A stretch of DNA of 64,000 nucleotides from the NCBI GenBank assembly GCA_020632715.1, contig JACKFA010000008.1, positions 62,001-126,000 of the forward strand, written 5' to 3'. Shown one piece after another: positions 46,154-55,415 of this stretch (position 1 is its first letter; each line of letters begins with the position of its first letter). Made by a program: the position numbers and the translations under genes. The DNA is from Deltaproteobacteria bacterium (GTDB lineage Bacteria > Myxococcota_A > UBA9042 > PHBI01). The notes beneath the pieces are model-generated. The model was not told where the DNA came from. It saw nothing but the letters and a program-made list of their open reading frames with translations, and did not search any database.

Positions 46154-47935
46154 TCAGTCGACCCAGCCGCTGTGGCCGAGGTCGATGACCTTCCGCTCGA
46201 GCTCGACGTCGCGCATGACCCCGTTCACGCCGCGGAGCCGCAGCTTCACGCGGGAGCCGGCCTCGCCGCGGAGGAGGCGCACGGCCTCCGTCGCCGGCAG
46301 GTAGCCGCTCGTCGCGTCGCCGATGGCGACGATGACGTCCCCCGCGACGACGCCGGCCGCGTCGAGCGGTCCGCCGGCCACGATGCGCGCGAGCATGATG
46401 CCGTCCTCGACCGTCGCGAGCTCGCCGCCGATGCCGCCGTAGGGGCCGCGCGCGCGGAGGCCGGCGACCGCGGACATCGGGTCGAGCGCGATGTCGCCGA
46501 GGTCGGTCGTCTCGCCTGGCACGAACGGGACGTTGCGGCGGTCGCCGGGCGCCCACAGCTCGTCCCAGTTGGAGGCGCGGAGGAGGCCCGACTCCGTGCG
46601 CTCGACCGTGACCTCGACGCGGAACCGGCCCGATGGGTCGGTCGAGACCGGGTAGAGCTCGCGCTCGACGGCCGCCGTGACGGGGAGACCGATGACCGGG
46701 TCGCCCGTCTCCCGCGACACGACGCGGCCGACGACGACGGCGACGCCGGGGGCGCCGCAGCGGACGCGCTGCTCGGCGCCCGGGGCGAGCAGGACGTGCC
46801 CGCAGACGCGCTCGGACTCGCCCTCCCCCACCATGACGTCATAGGTGGCGGGCGCGGGCAGGTAGACGGCGCCGCCGCTCGCGACGGTCGCGAGGGTCGA
46901 GGTCTCCGCGGCCACGTCGCCCGCGACGACGCGCGCGGTGCCGCCTCCGGCGATGTCGACGCGCAGGAGCCCGGCGGGGGCGAGGGTGATGACGACGTCG
47001 TCCTGGCCGTGGTCCTCGGGGATGTAGACGCTCGCGGCGCCGTCGCGCGCGCTCTCGGCGACCAGGGTGATGCCGCCCGGCGGGAGCTCCTTCAGCCAGA
47101 AGCGGCCGTGGCGGTCGGTGGTGGTGCGCCCGACGACGCGGTCGTCGAAGGCCCGCGCGGTGACCTGGGCGCGGACGACGCCGTCGCCGCGGTGGTCGAC
47201 GACCCAGCCGACGAGGCGCTGGCCGACCTCGAGGCGGAGCGTGAGCTCGCGCTGCTCGCCGGGGGCGAGCGGCGGGGAGAACGCGGCGTCCACGCTCCCC
47301 GCGGGGCCGGCGGCCGAGAGCCCGGTCGCGACGAGGTCGACGTCGGTCAGCACGAACTCGCCGCGCTCGTCGGCCTCGGCCTCGTCGAGGCCGTCGCCGA
47401 GGACGACGCGCGTCCCGGGCGCCGGCTTCCCGGCGCGGTCGACGACGCGCCCGAGCACGGTCGCGCCCGGGCAGATGCCGACGGTGAGCTTCTCCTCGAC
47501 GGTCGGGACGCTGCCGCCCTCGCGGGGGCCGAGCGAGGCGAGCGCCGTGACCGTGGCGCCCTTCGACACGCGGAGCGCCACGCGCCCGTCGGCGTCGGCG
47601 ACGCCGCGGCCGGCCTCGACCCCGGCGGCGTCGTAGACGACGACGTCCGCGCCCGCGGCGGGCGCCTGCTTGCAGTCGCGCACGGTGACCTCGAGGGGGC
47701 GCGTCTCGCCGACGGTGCGGCTCAGGTAGCGGTCGAGGCGGGCCTCGGCGCGGCGCTTCTGCCGCGCGGCGACCCTCGCCGGGTCCTCGTCGCGGCCGGT
47801 GGTCGGGGTGGAGGCAGCGGCGCGCGGCGGCTCGGGGGGCGGGCTGTCGCCTCCTGCGAGCGCGGCGACGGCGGCGACGGCGCCGACGAGGACGGCGACG
47901 GTCACGAGACGTCGATGGCTCCTGCGTTCCCTCAC
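46154..47935 (-). CDS. Membrane-anchored carboxypeptidase-regulatory-like/PDZ protein
   Basis: An exported protein of about 593 residues. The GTG at 47933-47935 is preferred because AAGGGAG lies six bases before it; a GTG 21 bases upstream is also open. An N-terminal membrane anchor (TVAVLVGAVAAVAALAGG) is followed by a Pro-rich stretch and several Ig-like carboxypeptidase-regulatory repeats. Examples are ATVLGRVVDRAGKPAPGTRV and QRLVGWVVDHRGDGVVRAQV, then VAVVVGRVVSRETGDPVIGL. A C-terminal PDZ-like domain has GIMLARIVAGGPLDAAGVVA and GDVIVAIGD. No protease domain is present, so it is likely a scaffold or chaperone-like periplasmic protein. Confidence 0.8.
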   Translation of the reverse strand: MRERRSHRRLVTVAVLVGAVAAVAALAGGDSPPPEPPRAAASTPTTGRDEDPARVAARQKRRAEARLDRYLSRTVGETRPLEVTVRDCKQAPAAGADVVVYDAAGVEAGRGVADADGRVALRVSKGATVTALASLGPREGGSVPTVEEKLTVGICPGATVLGRVVDRAGKPAPGTRVVLGDGLDEAEADERGEFVLTDVDLVATGLSAAGPAGSVDAAFSPPLAPGEQRELTLRLEVGQRLVGWVVDHRGDGVVRAQVTARAFDDRVVGRTTTDRHGRFWLKELPPGGITLVAESARDGAASVYIPEDHGQDDVVITLAPAGLLRVDIAGGGTARVVAGDVAAETSTLATVASGGAVYLPAPATYDVMVGEGESERVCGHVLLAPGAEQRVRCGAPGVAVVVGRVVSRETGDPVIGLPVTAAVERELYPVSTDPSGRFRVEVTVERTESGLLRASNWDELWAPGDRRNVPFVPGETTDLGDIALDPMSAVAGLRARGPYGGIGGELATVEDGIMLARIVAGGPLDAAGVVAGDVIVAIGDATSGYLPATEAVRLLRGEAGSRVKLRLRGVNGVMRDVELERKVIDLGHSGWVD

Positions 47936-48132
47936 GAGCGGCTCCCTTGATGGCACCGTACAACAGCGGGTGCGGGGCCGGCGATTCCGCGGTCGCGCGC
48001 GGGCGATCGCGACGATCCCCGCGATTTCCGCGCTCTGAGCGCGACGATTTATTGGCGGTCGGGATCCTCGGGCCCTACGATGCGCTCGGCCCCGTCGCTC
48101 GTGTGGGCCGCGATCTGCCCGTCCCGGACTCG

Positions 48133-48495
48133 ATGTTCGAAGCCCCCACCACCCGCTTCATGAAGGTTCTCGCCGTGGTCCTGCTCCTCGGCATGGGCCT
48201 CGGCATCGTCGCGCTGCACCTCCTGAACCCCTCCCGCAGCGCGCGCCTCACGATGCTCGAGCGCGACCACGCGCGCATGCAGACGCTCGTCGCGCGCGAG
48301 AAGCGCGACAACAGCGTCCTCGAGCAGGAGCTCAGGAGCCTCGAGGGGGGCGCCGGCTGGTACGACGTGGCGCGGCGTGAGCACGGGATGCTGCTCGACG
48401 GCGAGGTCGTGTTCCGCTTCCCGGTCGAGCACGGCGAAGGCGACGCGGCGCTCACGTCGACCGCGCTCCCGACGACGCCCCCCGACGCGCGCTAG
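48133..48495 (+). CDS. ftsB: FtsB/DivIC-like septum formation initiator
   Basis: A small bitopic membrane protein of 120 residues: one transmembrane helix (KVLAVVLLLGMGLGIVALHL), then a coiled coil (LTMLERDHARMQTLVAREKR...). The C-terminal family signature VARREHGMLLDGEVVFRFP follows. FtsB joins FtsL and FtsQ in the divisome. The ATG at 48133 is the family-like start; the frame is open upstream but that part is Arg/Ser-rich and has no domain. Not in a dcw cluster here. Confidence 0.85.
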   Translation: MFEAPTTRFMKVLAVVLLLGMGLGIVALHLLNPSRSARLTMLERDHARMQTLVAREKRDNSVLEQELRSLEGGAGWYDVARREHGMLLDGEVVFRFPVEHGEGDAALTSTALPTTPPDAR

Positions 48496-48630
48496 CGCGG
48501 CCCGGGGGATCGCGCGGCGAGCGCGGCCTGGCCGCTGCCGGGGCGCTCCGGGCTTCCCCGCGCGGGGGCGCTCGGTGTATTGCCGGAGAGAACCGCTCCC
48601 GAGCCGTGAGAAGAAGAAGGAGGCCCGCGC

Positions 48631-50475
48631 ATGGTGATCACCCCCTGCCGCGTCGCGCTCACCGCGTCCGTCGCGCTCGTCGCGTCCGCGCTCGTCGGCC
48701 CGGTCGCCGCGCGGGCGGCCGACCCGACGCAGCCGCGCATCGCCGTCCTCTACTTCGACAACAACACCGGCGACGAGAAGCTCGACGTCCTGCAGAAGGG
48801 CTTCGCCGACATGATGGTGACGGACCTCTCGCAGGCGCCGAACCTGACGGTCGTCGAGCGCGAGAAGCTCGAGGCGGTGCTCGCCGAGCTCGCGCTCCAG
48901 AAGAAGAGCTACTTCGACCCGAAGACCGCCGTCGCCATCGGGAACGGGCTCGGCGCGACGCACGCGGTCACGGGCGCCTTCGCGGCGTTCGACCCGCAGA
49001 TGCGCATCGACATGCGCCTCATCGACCTCGCGACGGGGGAGGTCGTGGTCGCGGACAAGGTCGCGGGCAACAAGAACGACGTGTTCGAGCTCGAGCAGCA
49101 GCTCGTGGGGCGCTTCCTCGACGCCCTGTCGCGCACCGCGCGGCCGGGCGTGGTCACGCAGACGCGCGTGAAGGACGTGGACGCGCTCCTCGAGTACGCG
49201 CGCGGCCTCGACCTCGCGGACAAGGGCGACTACCAGGGCGCCGCCGAGCGGATGAAGAAGGTCGTGTCGCGCTCGCCGCTGTTCGCGCTCGCGCGGGTCC
49301 GGCGGGACGACTTCCTCGCCCGCCTCGAGAAGGCGCGCGAGCGGCGGACGAGCGCGCTCGACGAGGGCGCGACGGCGCTCTTCCGCGACGCGGAGGCGGC
49401 GCTCGCGAAGGGGGGCGTCGCGAAGGCCGCGGACGTCGACGCCTCGCAGCACGTCATCGGGTGGCGGGTGGTCGCCGCCGGCGCGCGGCTCCGGCTCCTG
49501 CGCCTCGCGCTGGCGCCGGCCGTCGAGCGCAAGTCGCGCTACGCGGTCGTGCCGCCTGGGGGCGAGAAGGCCGTCGCCACCGCGCTGAAGGGGTACGTGG
49601 ACGCCCTCGAGGCGCTGTCGGCCGACATGCACCTCCACGAGCAGCGCTTCACGAGCGAGCACGGCTACCTGCGGCGCGACTACCGTCTCCCGGACGCGGC
49701 GCAGGCGAAGGCGCGGGAGGTCGGCTTCAAGGTGAACCCGCCGCGCGACTCGGAGGCGGCGGACCTCGACCTCCTGCGCTTCCTCGCGCTCGGGCGGGCG
49801 GATGGGCTCACCGGCGAGGAGGACTTCATCCTCGCGCCGACGCCGGCCGACCTCGACAAGCGCTACGCGGCGCGGGCGAAGGAGCTCGCGAAGGGCCTCG
49901 AGGCGGCGGCGCGGGAGCGCGCCAAGAGCGACGCCATCGCGACGCTCGACGTCGAGCGCGTGCTCGAGGTCGTCACGGACGCGGCGGTCCTCCACGGGGA
50001 CATCGAGGGGGCCGTGGTCGCCTGGCAGTCGTTCCTCGACGCGTACCCGACGTCGAGCCAGTTCAAGCGGGTCGACAAGCGGATCCAGGTCCTCCTCGGC
50101 GTGGCGCACGACCACGTGACCAGCTCCATCGCCCGCTACTACCAGGGCATCGCGACGTGCGACGACGACATGGACTTCCGGGTCGGGATGGACGAGGTGA
50201 TGGACCGGCGCGTCCGCACGATGGGGCTCGCGGGGATCCCGACGACCATCGACGAGGTCGACAAGACGTGCCGCGGGAAGCTCGCGCGGCCGCACTTCTG
50301 GTCGTATCTGTACATGCAGGGCGCGCTCGCGGCGGGGCGCCTCGACGACTGCAAGACGTTCTGGGTGTACGTCGACCGCTACCTCGCCGAGAACGGGTCG
50401 AAGTCGGACCTCACGGGGTACCTCGACAACCACGTGCCTCAGTGCAAGGCGTCGCAGCCCGGGAAGACGCCTTAG
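48631..50475 (+). CDS. CsgG/HfaB-like lipid-free exported protein with helical repeats
   Basis: A 614-residue exported protein. AAGGAGG lies seven bases before the ATG, and the signal peptide ends near PVAARA (residue ~30). Residues ~33-170 match the CsgG/FlgO-type fold: RIAVLYFDNNTGDEKLDVLQ, GFADMMVTDLSQ, LTVVEREKLEAVLAELALQK and THAVTGAFAAFD. CsgG proteins form outer-membrane export pores, but many relatives are periplasmic assembly factors. The rest is helical with TPR-like pieces (VDALLEYARGLDLADKGDYQ) and later Cys residues. No lipobox is present. Pore function is not supported by the sequence alone. Confidence 0.75.
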   Translation: MVITPCRVALTASVALVASALVGPVAARAADPTQPRIAVLYFDNNTGDEKLDVLQKGFADMMVTDLSQAPNLTVVEREKLEAVLAELALQKKSYFDPKTAVAIGNGLGATHAVTGAFAAFDPQMRIDMRLIDLATGEVVVADKVAGNKNDVFELEQQLVGRFLDALSRTARPGVVTQTRVKDVDALLEYARGLDLADKGDYQGAAERMKKVVSRSPLFALARVRRDDFLARLEKARERRTSALDEGATALFRDAEAALAKGGVAKAADVDASQHVIGWRVVAAGARLRLLRLALAPAVERKSRYAVVPPGGEKAVATALKGYVDALEALSADMHLHEQRFTSEHGYLRRDYRLPDAAQAKAREVGFKVNPPRDSEAADLDLLRFLALGRADGLTGEEDFILAPTPADLDKRYAARAKELAKGLEAAARERAKSDAIATLDVERVLEVVTDAAVLHGDIEGAVVAWQSFLDAYPTSSQFKRVDKRIQVLLGVAHDHVTSSIARYYQGIATCDDDMDFRVGMDEVMDRRVRTMGLAGIPTTIDEVDKTCRGKLARPHFWSYLYMQGALAAGRLDDCKTFWVYVDRYLAENGSKSDLTGYLDNHVPQCKASQPGKTP

Positions 50476-50508
50476 CTCCGGCCGACGCTCGGTCTGTCGC
50501 TCCCTCGG

Positions 50509-50551
50509 GGACGTGACCACGGAGACGCGGAGACACGGAGGGGGCACGGAG
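50509..50551 (+). repeat. Half-copy of the ACCACGGAGACACGGAG repeat
   Basis: GACGTGACCACGGAGACGCG followed by GAGACACGGAGG matches the arm found in both orientations at 28060-28263, including the leading CGTGACCACGG. It lies between convergent genes. Only one arm is present. Confidence 0.7.
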
Positions 50552-50608
50552 GGCGCGGCGGCGCGTCCCGGCTTCCGCGCGCTCTCCGGGCCGTCCGGTG
50601 GTCGTCGC

Positions 50609-51385
50609 TCAGGCGGCGAGCTTGCCACTTGGCGGGCGGCGGCCCGGCTCGCTCCCGGGGTCGTGGCCCTCGACGGCGTCGTCGTTCAGGGCCGCGGGCG
50701 GCGCATCGAGGAGCGCGGCGGCCGCCTCCTCGCCCGCGTAGGCGACGCGCGTGAGCTCGCGCTCGAGCGCGCGGGCGAGCGCCTGGTTGATGGGGCGCTT
50801 CGTCGCGGAGCGGGCCGGGTCGAGCCCATCGAGGCGGCTCTGGTGGTCGCCGAAGAGCGGCGCCTCGCCGCGCCGGGCGGCCTCCTCGGCGACGGCCACG
50901 AGCTCGGGCGTCTGCGCGCGGTGGACGCGACACGCCGCCAGCTCCGGCCCCGTCTTGCCGCGTCGCGCAGCAAATCCGAACAGGCGACAGAGCATCGGAC
51001 GCAGAGAATAGGCCGTGCAGCGCCCTTTGTGCGGTGCACCATCCTCGCTCTCGTAGAAGACACAGCGCGCGTCGGCGCCCGCGACCGCGGCCTCGAAGAG
51101 CGCCTCGCCGACCCCGCGGGCGACCGCGTCTCGCGCGATGAGGGAGACGTCGAGCTCCGTGACCTCGGGGCGCGCGTCGTGGCAGCAGGCGCCGCAGCCC
51201 TCGGGGCAGCGGAGACCCGTCGCCACGGCGAACGCGCGCGTCGCGTCCTCCGCCGCCGCGAGGAGCGCCGCGACGACGACGGGGACGGGTTCGGGGACGG
51301 TTTCGGGGTCGAGATCGCCGGACGGTTCGCCCAAGGGAGTGCCCTCCACCGCCGTGATTGGCGGCACGAGGCGACCGGAAGTCAA
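50609..51385 (-). CDS. YkgJ-family Cys-cluster protein
   Basis: A cytoplasmic protein of up to 258 residues. CPEGCGACCHDARPEV and later RCTAYSLRPMLCRLFG, plus a third Cys (LAACRVHR), form the YkgJ (zinc/iron-chelating) pattern CxxxCGACC...C...RPxxCR. These proteins bind Zn or an Fe-S cluster; specific function is unknown. The start is uncertain: TTG at 51385 opens the frame, while a TTG nearer LGEPSGDLDPE has a better Shine-Dalgarno (GGAGGG). The N- and C-terminal ends are low-complexity and acidic. Confidence 0.8.
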   Translation of the reverse strand: MTSGRLVPPITAVEGTPLGEPSGDLDPETVPEPVPVVVAALLAAAEDATRAFAVATGLRCPEGCGACCHDARPEVTELDVSLIARDAVARGVGEALFEAAVAGADARCVFYESEDGAPHKGRCTAYSLRPMLCRLFGFAARRGKTGPELAACRVHRAQTPELVAVAEEAARRGEAPLFGDHQSRLDGLDPARSATKRPINQALARALERELTRVAYAGEEAAAALLDAPPAALNDDAVEGHDPGSEPGRRPPSGKLAA

Positions 51386-51433
51386 CGGGAATCACCCGCG
51401 CCCGCGGGCGGCGCGGGGGGCGCGCGATCGGGG

Positions 51434-51829
51434 TCAGACCGGGTGCCCGCCGCAGGTCCACGGATCGGGTCCGTGGTGGCGGAGCGTGCGCGTGCCGCCG
51501 ACGCTGTAGGCGCCGCAGCGACACGCGTAGACCCGACTCGTCGCGCCCGAGAGCCTCGATGTGAGCCACGGGCTCTGCGACGGCGCGTCGCCGCCCGCCA
51601 CGACGGCGTCGTAGATGGACGCATACTCGCTCGGCGTGGACGGCTCGGCCCGGAGCGCGAAGCCGGGCACGTCGACGACCGGGCTCTCGCAGCGCCGGCA
51701 CACGACGTGGCTACAGGGCACGTGCTCGTCCGTCGCCACCCAGCGCGCGCCGGGGTCGCTCGGGATGTCGTAGGGGGCGCTCACGAGGAGGCCCTCCTCG
51801 AGACAGTATGCGACCTCGTCCTCAGCCAC
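51434..51829 (-). CDS. Small CxxC zinc-ribbon-like protein
   Basis: A 131-residue protein from GTG 51827-51829, with GGGAGG five bases upstream; this start overlaps the stop of the amidohydrolase gene by a few bases, indicating coupling. Cys pairs HVVCRRCESPVVD and VYACRCGAY, with PWTCGG at the end, suggest one or two zinc sites. The N-terminal half (EDEVAYCLEEGLLVSAPYDI) is mixed alpha/beta. No family was recognised. Confidence 0.65.
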   Translation of the reverse strand: MAEDEVAYCLEEGLLVSAPYDIPSDPGARWVATDEHVPCSHVVCRRCESPVVDVPGFALRAEPSTPSEYASIYDAVVAGGDAPSQSPWLTSRLSGATSRVYACRCGAYSVGGTRTLRHHGPDPWTCGGHPV

Positions 51830-53069
51830 CCCGGCCTCCCCTGCTGCCGCCCGCGCCGACACCGCCGCCCGTCGCGAGGCCCCGGACCCACACCGACGCC
51901 GGCGACGAGAGCGTGCTCGGCACGACCCGCGGATCGTCGCGCAGCACCATGAAGGTCGCGGCCTTCCCCGGCGCGAGCGCGCCCAGATCGGCGAATCCCC
52001 AGAACGTCGCGGGCGCGGTGGTCCCGGCCGCGAGGACCGCGGCGCCGTCGAGCCCGGCGCGGGAGAGCAGCGTGAGCTCGCGCGGGTCGACGCCCGCGAC
52101 GGTCGTGTTGCCGAAGTCGGTGCCGTAGAGCACGGTCGCGCCGCGCTCGCGGAGGGCGCGCAGGTTCGCGACCGTGCTGTCCGCGCCGCCGAAGGCGCCG
52201 AGGGTCGAGACGACGGTCTTCCCGGCCCAGAGGTCGAGGGTCGCCGGTTGGAGCGGCTCGACCGGGGTGTGCGCGAGGATGTCGGCGCCGAGGCGCCCGG
52301 CGCGCGCGGCGTCCGCGTCGCCGAGGGCGTGGACGGCCACGCGGAGCCCGCGGAGGTGGGCCTCGTCGATGACGGCGGCCGCGATCTCGTCGCTCAGCTG
52401 CGCCTCGCCCTGGAACGGCACCTTGATGAAGCGGGCGCCGAGCCCGGCGAGCTTCGCGACGGCCGCGCGCCCGGCCTCGGCGTTCGGCACCTCGAGCCCG
52501 TAGCCGTCGCGCCCCCAGGACTGCGTCGGGTAGCCACCGAGCGCGGTCACCATCGGGCCGGCGGCGACGACCTCGAGCGCGCCGAAGTCGACCGCCGCCG
52601 GGTCGAAGATCCGCACCGGCGCGGCCATGTCGACAGCGCCGCCGACACCGCCCGAGAGCATCTCCGCGGCCTCCGGGCGGTAGAGGAGGTGCACGTGGGA
52701 GTCGATGAAGGCGGGCACCACGAAGCGCCCCGAGAGGTCGACGACCTCGGCGCCCGCGGGCACGTCGCCGCCGACGCGCGCGATGACGCCGCCCTCGAGC
52801 ACGAGCACGGCGACCCCGCCGTCCGCGACGCCCGGCGCCCCGAGGAGGCGCGCCCCGACGATGGCGACCGCGGGCGCGGCGTCCCCATCGCGCTCGCCGA
52901 CATCGGCGGCGCCGTCGTCGCCGGTCGCGGTGTCCGGAGGCGCGGAGGTCGCGGTGTCCCCGGGCGGCGCGGTGGCGGTGGCGGTGTCGGTGGCGACGGC
53001 GGGCTCCGCGCCGCACGCCGAGGTGACGAGGGCGCAGAGGATCGTGGCGTGGGCGAGGTGAGCGCGCAT
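51822..53069 (-). CDS. Amidohydrolase-family lipoprotein
   Basis: A 415-residue metal-dependent amidohydrolase carried on a lipoprotein signal (lipobox TSAC). A Thr/Ala/Pro/Asp linker of DTATATAPPGDTATSAPP type follows. The TIM-barrel motifs are FIDSHVHLLYR (metal-binding His-x-His), FIKVPF (bridging-Lys position), VAVHALGD (His), LAHTPVE (His) and LYGTDFGN (metal Asp), so the active site looks complete. The usual D-hydantoinase/imidazolonepropionase-like frame VVDLSGRFVVPAFIDSHVH is clear. The substrate is unknown; it acts outside the cytoplasm. It probably forms an operon with the next CxxC gene. Confidence 0.88.
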   Translation of the reverse strand: MRAHLAHATILCALVTSACGAEPAVATDTATATAPPGDTATSAPPDTATGDDGAADVGERDGDAAPAVAIVGARLLGAPGVADGGVAVLVLEGGVIARVGGDVPAGAEVVDLSGRFVVPAFIDSHVHLLYRPEAAEMLSGGVGGAVDMAAPVRIFDPAAVDFGALEVVAAGPMVTALGGYPTQSWGRDGYGLEVPNAEAGRAAVAKLAGLGARFIKVPFQGEAQLSDEIAAAVIDEAHLRGLRVAVHALGDADAARAGRLGADILAHTPVEPLQPATLDLWAGKTVVSTLGAFGGADSTVANLRALRERGATVLYGTDFGNTTVAGVDPRELTLLSRAGLDGAAVLAAGTTAPATFWGFADLGALAPGKAATFMVLRDDPRVVPSTLSSPASVWVRGLATGGGVGAGGSRGGRGG

Positions 53070-53113
53070 GGTGAGGCTACGGGCGGGCCCCCGGCGCGGA
53101 TCGCCGCCCACCA

Positions 53114-53671
53114 TCACCGGCGCCGGAGCTCGCGGGTCTCGTACATGAGCCAGTCGCCGAGGCACGTGCGCTTCTGCGCGAGGGCCGGGAGGCGCCCGGC
53201 CGCGGTCGACGCCTTCTTGCAGGCCGCGCTCTCGTAGCCCTCGCCCTTGCAGAGCACGCGCGCGTAGCGGTAGCAGGCGCCGCCGACCCGCCCGAGCTCC
53301 GTCTCGGTGAAGCGCTTCACGAGCTCCTCGCAGCGGACGCGCGTCGGCGCGTGGTCCCCGTCGGGCGGGTGCGCGCGCGCCTCGCCGCACGCGTCGCTCC
53401 AGGTGCCGTAGAGGTCGCAGGCGAGGACGACCAGCCAGCGACACGGCTCGTCGGCGAGCGTGTCCGCGGCGACGCCCTCGGTGTCCGGGGGCTCGTAGGT
53501 GTCGGGCTCGACCGTGTCGACGGGCTCGGTGTCCGGCTCGTAGAGCTCGCCCTTGGGCGGGGGCCAGCCGGAGACCTTGTCGTCGCCGCTCTTCCCGCAC
53601 GCGACGAGCGCCAGGGCAGCGGCGACCAGCGCCAGAGAGGGCGCGAGGGCGCGCCGGCGCTCAGTGCGCAG
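53114..53671 (-). CDS. Putative lipoprotein, Asp/Thr/Pro linker and Cys-rich domain
   Basis: About 185 residues. The hydrophobic segment LAPSLALVAAALALVACGKS ends in a lipobox (VAC), then a linker with EPDTEPVDTVEPDTYEPPDT. A domain follows with six or more Cys (EPCRWLVVLACDLYG, SDACGEARAH, VRCEELVKRF, GGACYRYARVLCKGEGY, AACKKAS, RTCLGDWL). No ATG, GTG or TTG precedes the signal segment in this frame; a CTG at 53669-53671 has AAGG upstream and overlaps the end of the transporter gene. A gene caller would start at the GTG at 53320 and miss the lipoprotein signal. Confidence 0.65.
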   Translation of the reverse strand: MRTERRRALAPSLALVAAALALVACGKSGDDKVSGWPPPKGELYEPDTEPVDTVEPDTYEPPDTEGVAADTLADEPCRWLVVLACDLYGTWSDACGEARAHPPDGDHAPTRVRCEELVKRFTETELGRVGGACYRYARVLCKGEGYESAACKKASTAAGRLPALAQKRTCLGDWLMYETRELRRR

Positions 53672-55391
53672 AGGCGACCTTGCCCTTCGGCTTCGCGTGC
53701 CAGATCCGCGTCGCGAGCAGGAACCCGATGGCGGCGACCGGGATCATGACGACCGGCCAGATGGTCCAGTTCGAGGGGTCGAGGTCGGCCCGCTGCCCGG
53801 TGGCCGGGTCGATCTCGGCGCCCGGGAGGACGGCGCCGTACACGGCGGACATGAAGGCCGTGCCGAGGTAGACGCAGCCGTCGATGAGGCCGACCGCGAC
53901 GCCCACGTTCTTCTTGCCGCCGAAGTCCATGCTCGCCGTGCCGGAGAGCATCCCGTGGACGCCGATGATGGCCATCGACATGAAGACGACGAGGAAGCCG
54001 ATGTACGGCGTCCCGACGAGGAGGCTCCCGACGATGGCCGACACGAGCATGACGCCGTAGAGGAGCGCCGCGACGGGGCCACGGCGCGAGTCGAAGACGC
54101 GGTCGGAGATGATGCCGGCGATGGTCCCGCCGAGGATCCCGGCGGCGCAGAGGAGGAGCCCCCAGTTGTGCTGCACCCAGATGAGGAGGTCGTCCGGGTT
54201 CTCGATGGCTTTGATGTACGGCTTGTAGAGCTGCATGATCGCTTGCCGGAGGAAGCCGCTGCAGAACTCGATCGCCGCGATGGTCAGGATGATGGGGTTC
54301 GTCGCCATCATCTTCATCACGGTGAAGACCGGGAGCCGTGGGCCATCGTCGCCCGATGACGCGTCGGCCGTGTCGAAGTCCTCGAAGCCGGCCTCGCCCG
54401 GGGTGTCGCGCACCATGAAGACGTCGAGCGCGAAGAAGACCGCGAGGAAGAGCGCGGGCACGAAGAAGACCCAGGGGATCGGCAGGAACGTGACGACGAT
54501 CTCGCTCCAGTCGTAGGCGAAGTAGATGCCGAGCGAGATGAGGATCCCGAAGATGGCGCCGAACACGCCGCGCTCGCGCACGTGGAACCACGGGGCGTTG
54601 ACCTTCACGATCGCGACCGCGCCGAAGCTCTGGAAGTACATGTTGATCGCGTAGAGCGCGGTGAACATCGGGGTCACCCCGAGGTCGCCGACGGGCTGCC
54701 CTGCGGCCTTCGCCGCGGCGGCGTCCGCGAGCGCGTTCATCGTGACGACGCCCATCAGGATGTTCGCGACGGCCGCGCCGAACGCGGAGACGAGGATGAT
54801 GCGCTTGCCGCCGAAGCGGTCGGTGAGCGGCCCGTTGAGCACGAAGGAGATGGCGTAGACCGCGCTCCCGACGCCGAAGATGAGGGCGAACTCGTCGAGC
54901 GGCATGAGGTCGCCGAGCGAGGTCTTGGCGACGTTCAGGTTGTAGCGCGCCATGTAGAGGAACGCGTACGTGAGCCCGAGCGGGAGCCAGTTCATGACGC
55001 GTCGGCGCCTGAAGGCGTCGCTGTGGCCCAGGTCGACCTTCGGCAGGCGCAGCAGGATGAAGACGATGGCGGCGAGGAGGATGACGATCGGCGCGAACCG
55101 CTCGAGCCACTCGAGGAACGTCATGTCCTTGATGCGCTTGCCCTCGAGCGACTTCTTCTCGGGCGCGGCGGGGGCGACCGGCACCCCCTCCCCGACCGCC
55201 GGGACGACGCCCGGCGTGGGCGCGACCTCGGCTCCGTCTCCCTGGGCGCCCGGCGCGGTCTCGGCGGCCGGGGTCGGCGCCGGCTCGGCGGCGTCCGCGT
55301 CCAGCGCCGCCCAGGACATGCCGATGACGAACATCACGGCGGTCGACACGAGCGCGTGCCGGAAGAGGCTCCGGCGCTGGGGTGCGGCCAT
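53661..55391 (-). CDS. OPA-type MFS transporter
   Basis: A 576-residue inner-membrane transporter resembling the organophosphate:phosphate antiporters (GlpT/UhpT). After an N-terminal hydrophobic segment and an Ala/Pro linker (~35-80) it has about twelve helices. YMARYNLNVAKTSLGDLMPL is the OPA-type first-half motif with the key Arg. LNGPLTDRFGGKRIIL is the MFS GxxxDRxGGKR loop and PWFHVRERG the next. AAGGAGA precedes the ATG. It follows the HAD gene by 24 bp, suggesting import or exchange of a phosphorylated metabolite. The unusual N-terminal extension is not in typical GlpT. Confidence 0.87.
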   Translation of the reverse strand: MAAPQRRSLFRHALVSTAVMFVIGMSWAALDADAAEPAPTPAAETAPGAQGDGAEVAPTPGVVPAVGEGVPVAPAAPEKKSLEGKRIKDMTFLEWLERFAPIVILLAAIVFILLRLPKVDLGHSDAFRRRRVMNWLPLGLTYAFLYMARYNLNVAKTSLGDLMPLDEFALIFGVGSAVYAISFVLNGPLTDRFGGKRIILVSAFGAAVANILMGVVTMNALADAAAAKAAGQPVGDLGVTPMFTALYAINMYFQSFGAVAIVKVNAPWFHVRERGVFGAIFGILISLGIYFAYDWSEIVVTFLPIPWVFFVPALFLAVFFALDVFMVRDTPGEAGFEDFDTADASSGDDGPRLPVFTVMKMMATNPIILTIAAIEFCSGFLRQAIMQLYKPYIKAIENPDDLLIWVQHNWGLLLCAAGILGGTIAGIISDRVFDSRRGPVAALLYGVMLVSAIVGSLLVGTPYIGFLVVFMSMAIIGVHGMLSGTASMDFGGKKNVGVAVGLIDGCVYLGTAFMSAVYGAVLPGAEIDPATGQRADLDPSNWTIWPVVMIPVAAIGFLLATRIWHAKPKGKVASAH

Positions 55392-55415
55392 GGCGGCGTC
55401 TCCTTGGTCGGGAAC

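Noticed and set aside
48631..50475. Curli secretion pore CsgG with curli subunits
   Set aside because: The CsgG-type fold is recognisable but there is no lipobox and no curli-like gene nearby, so curli assembly is not supported.
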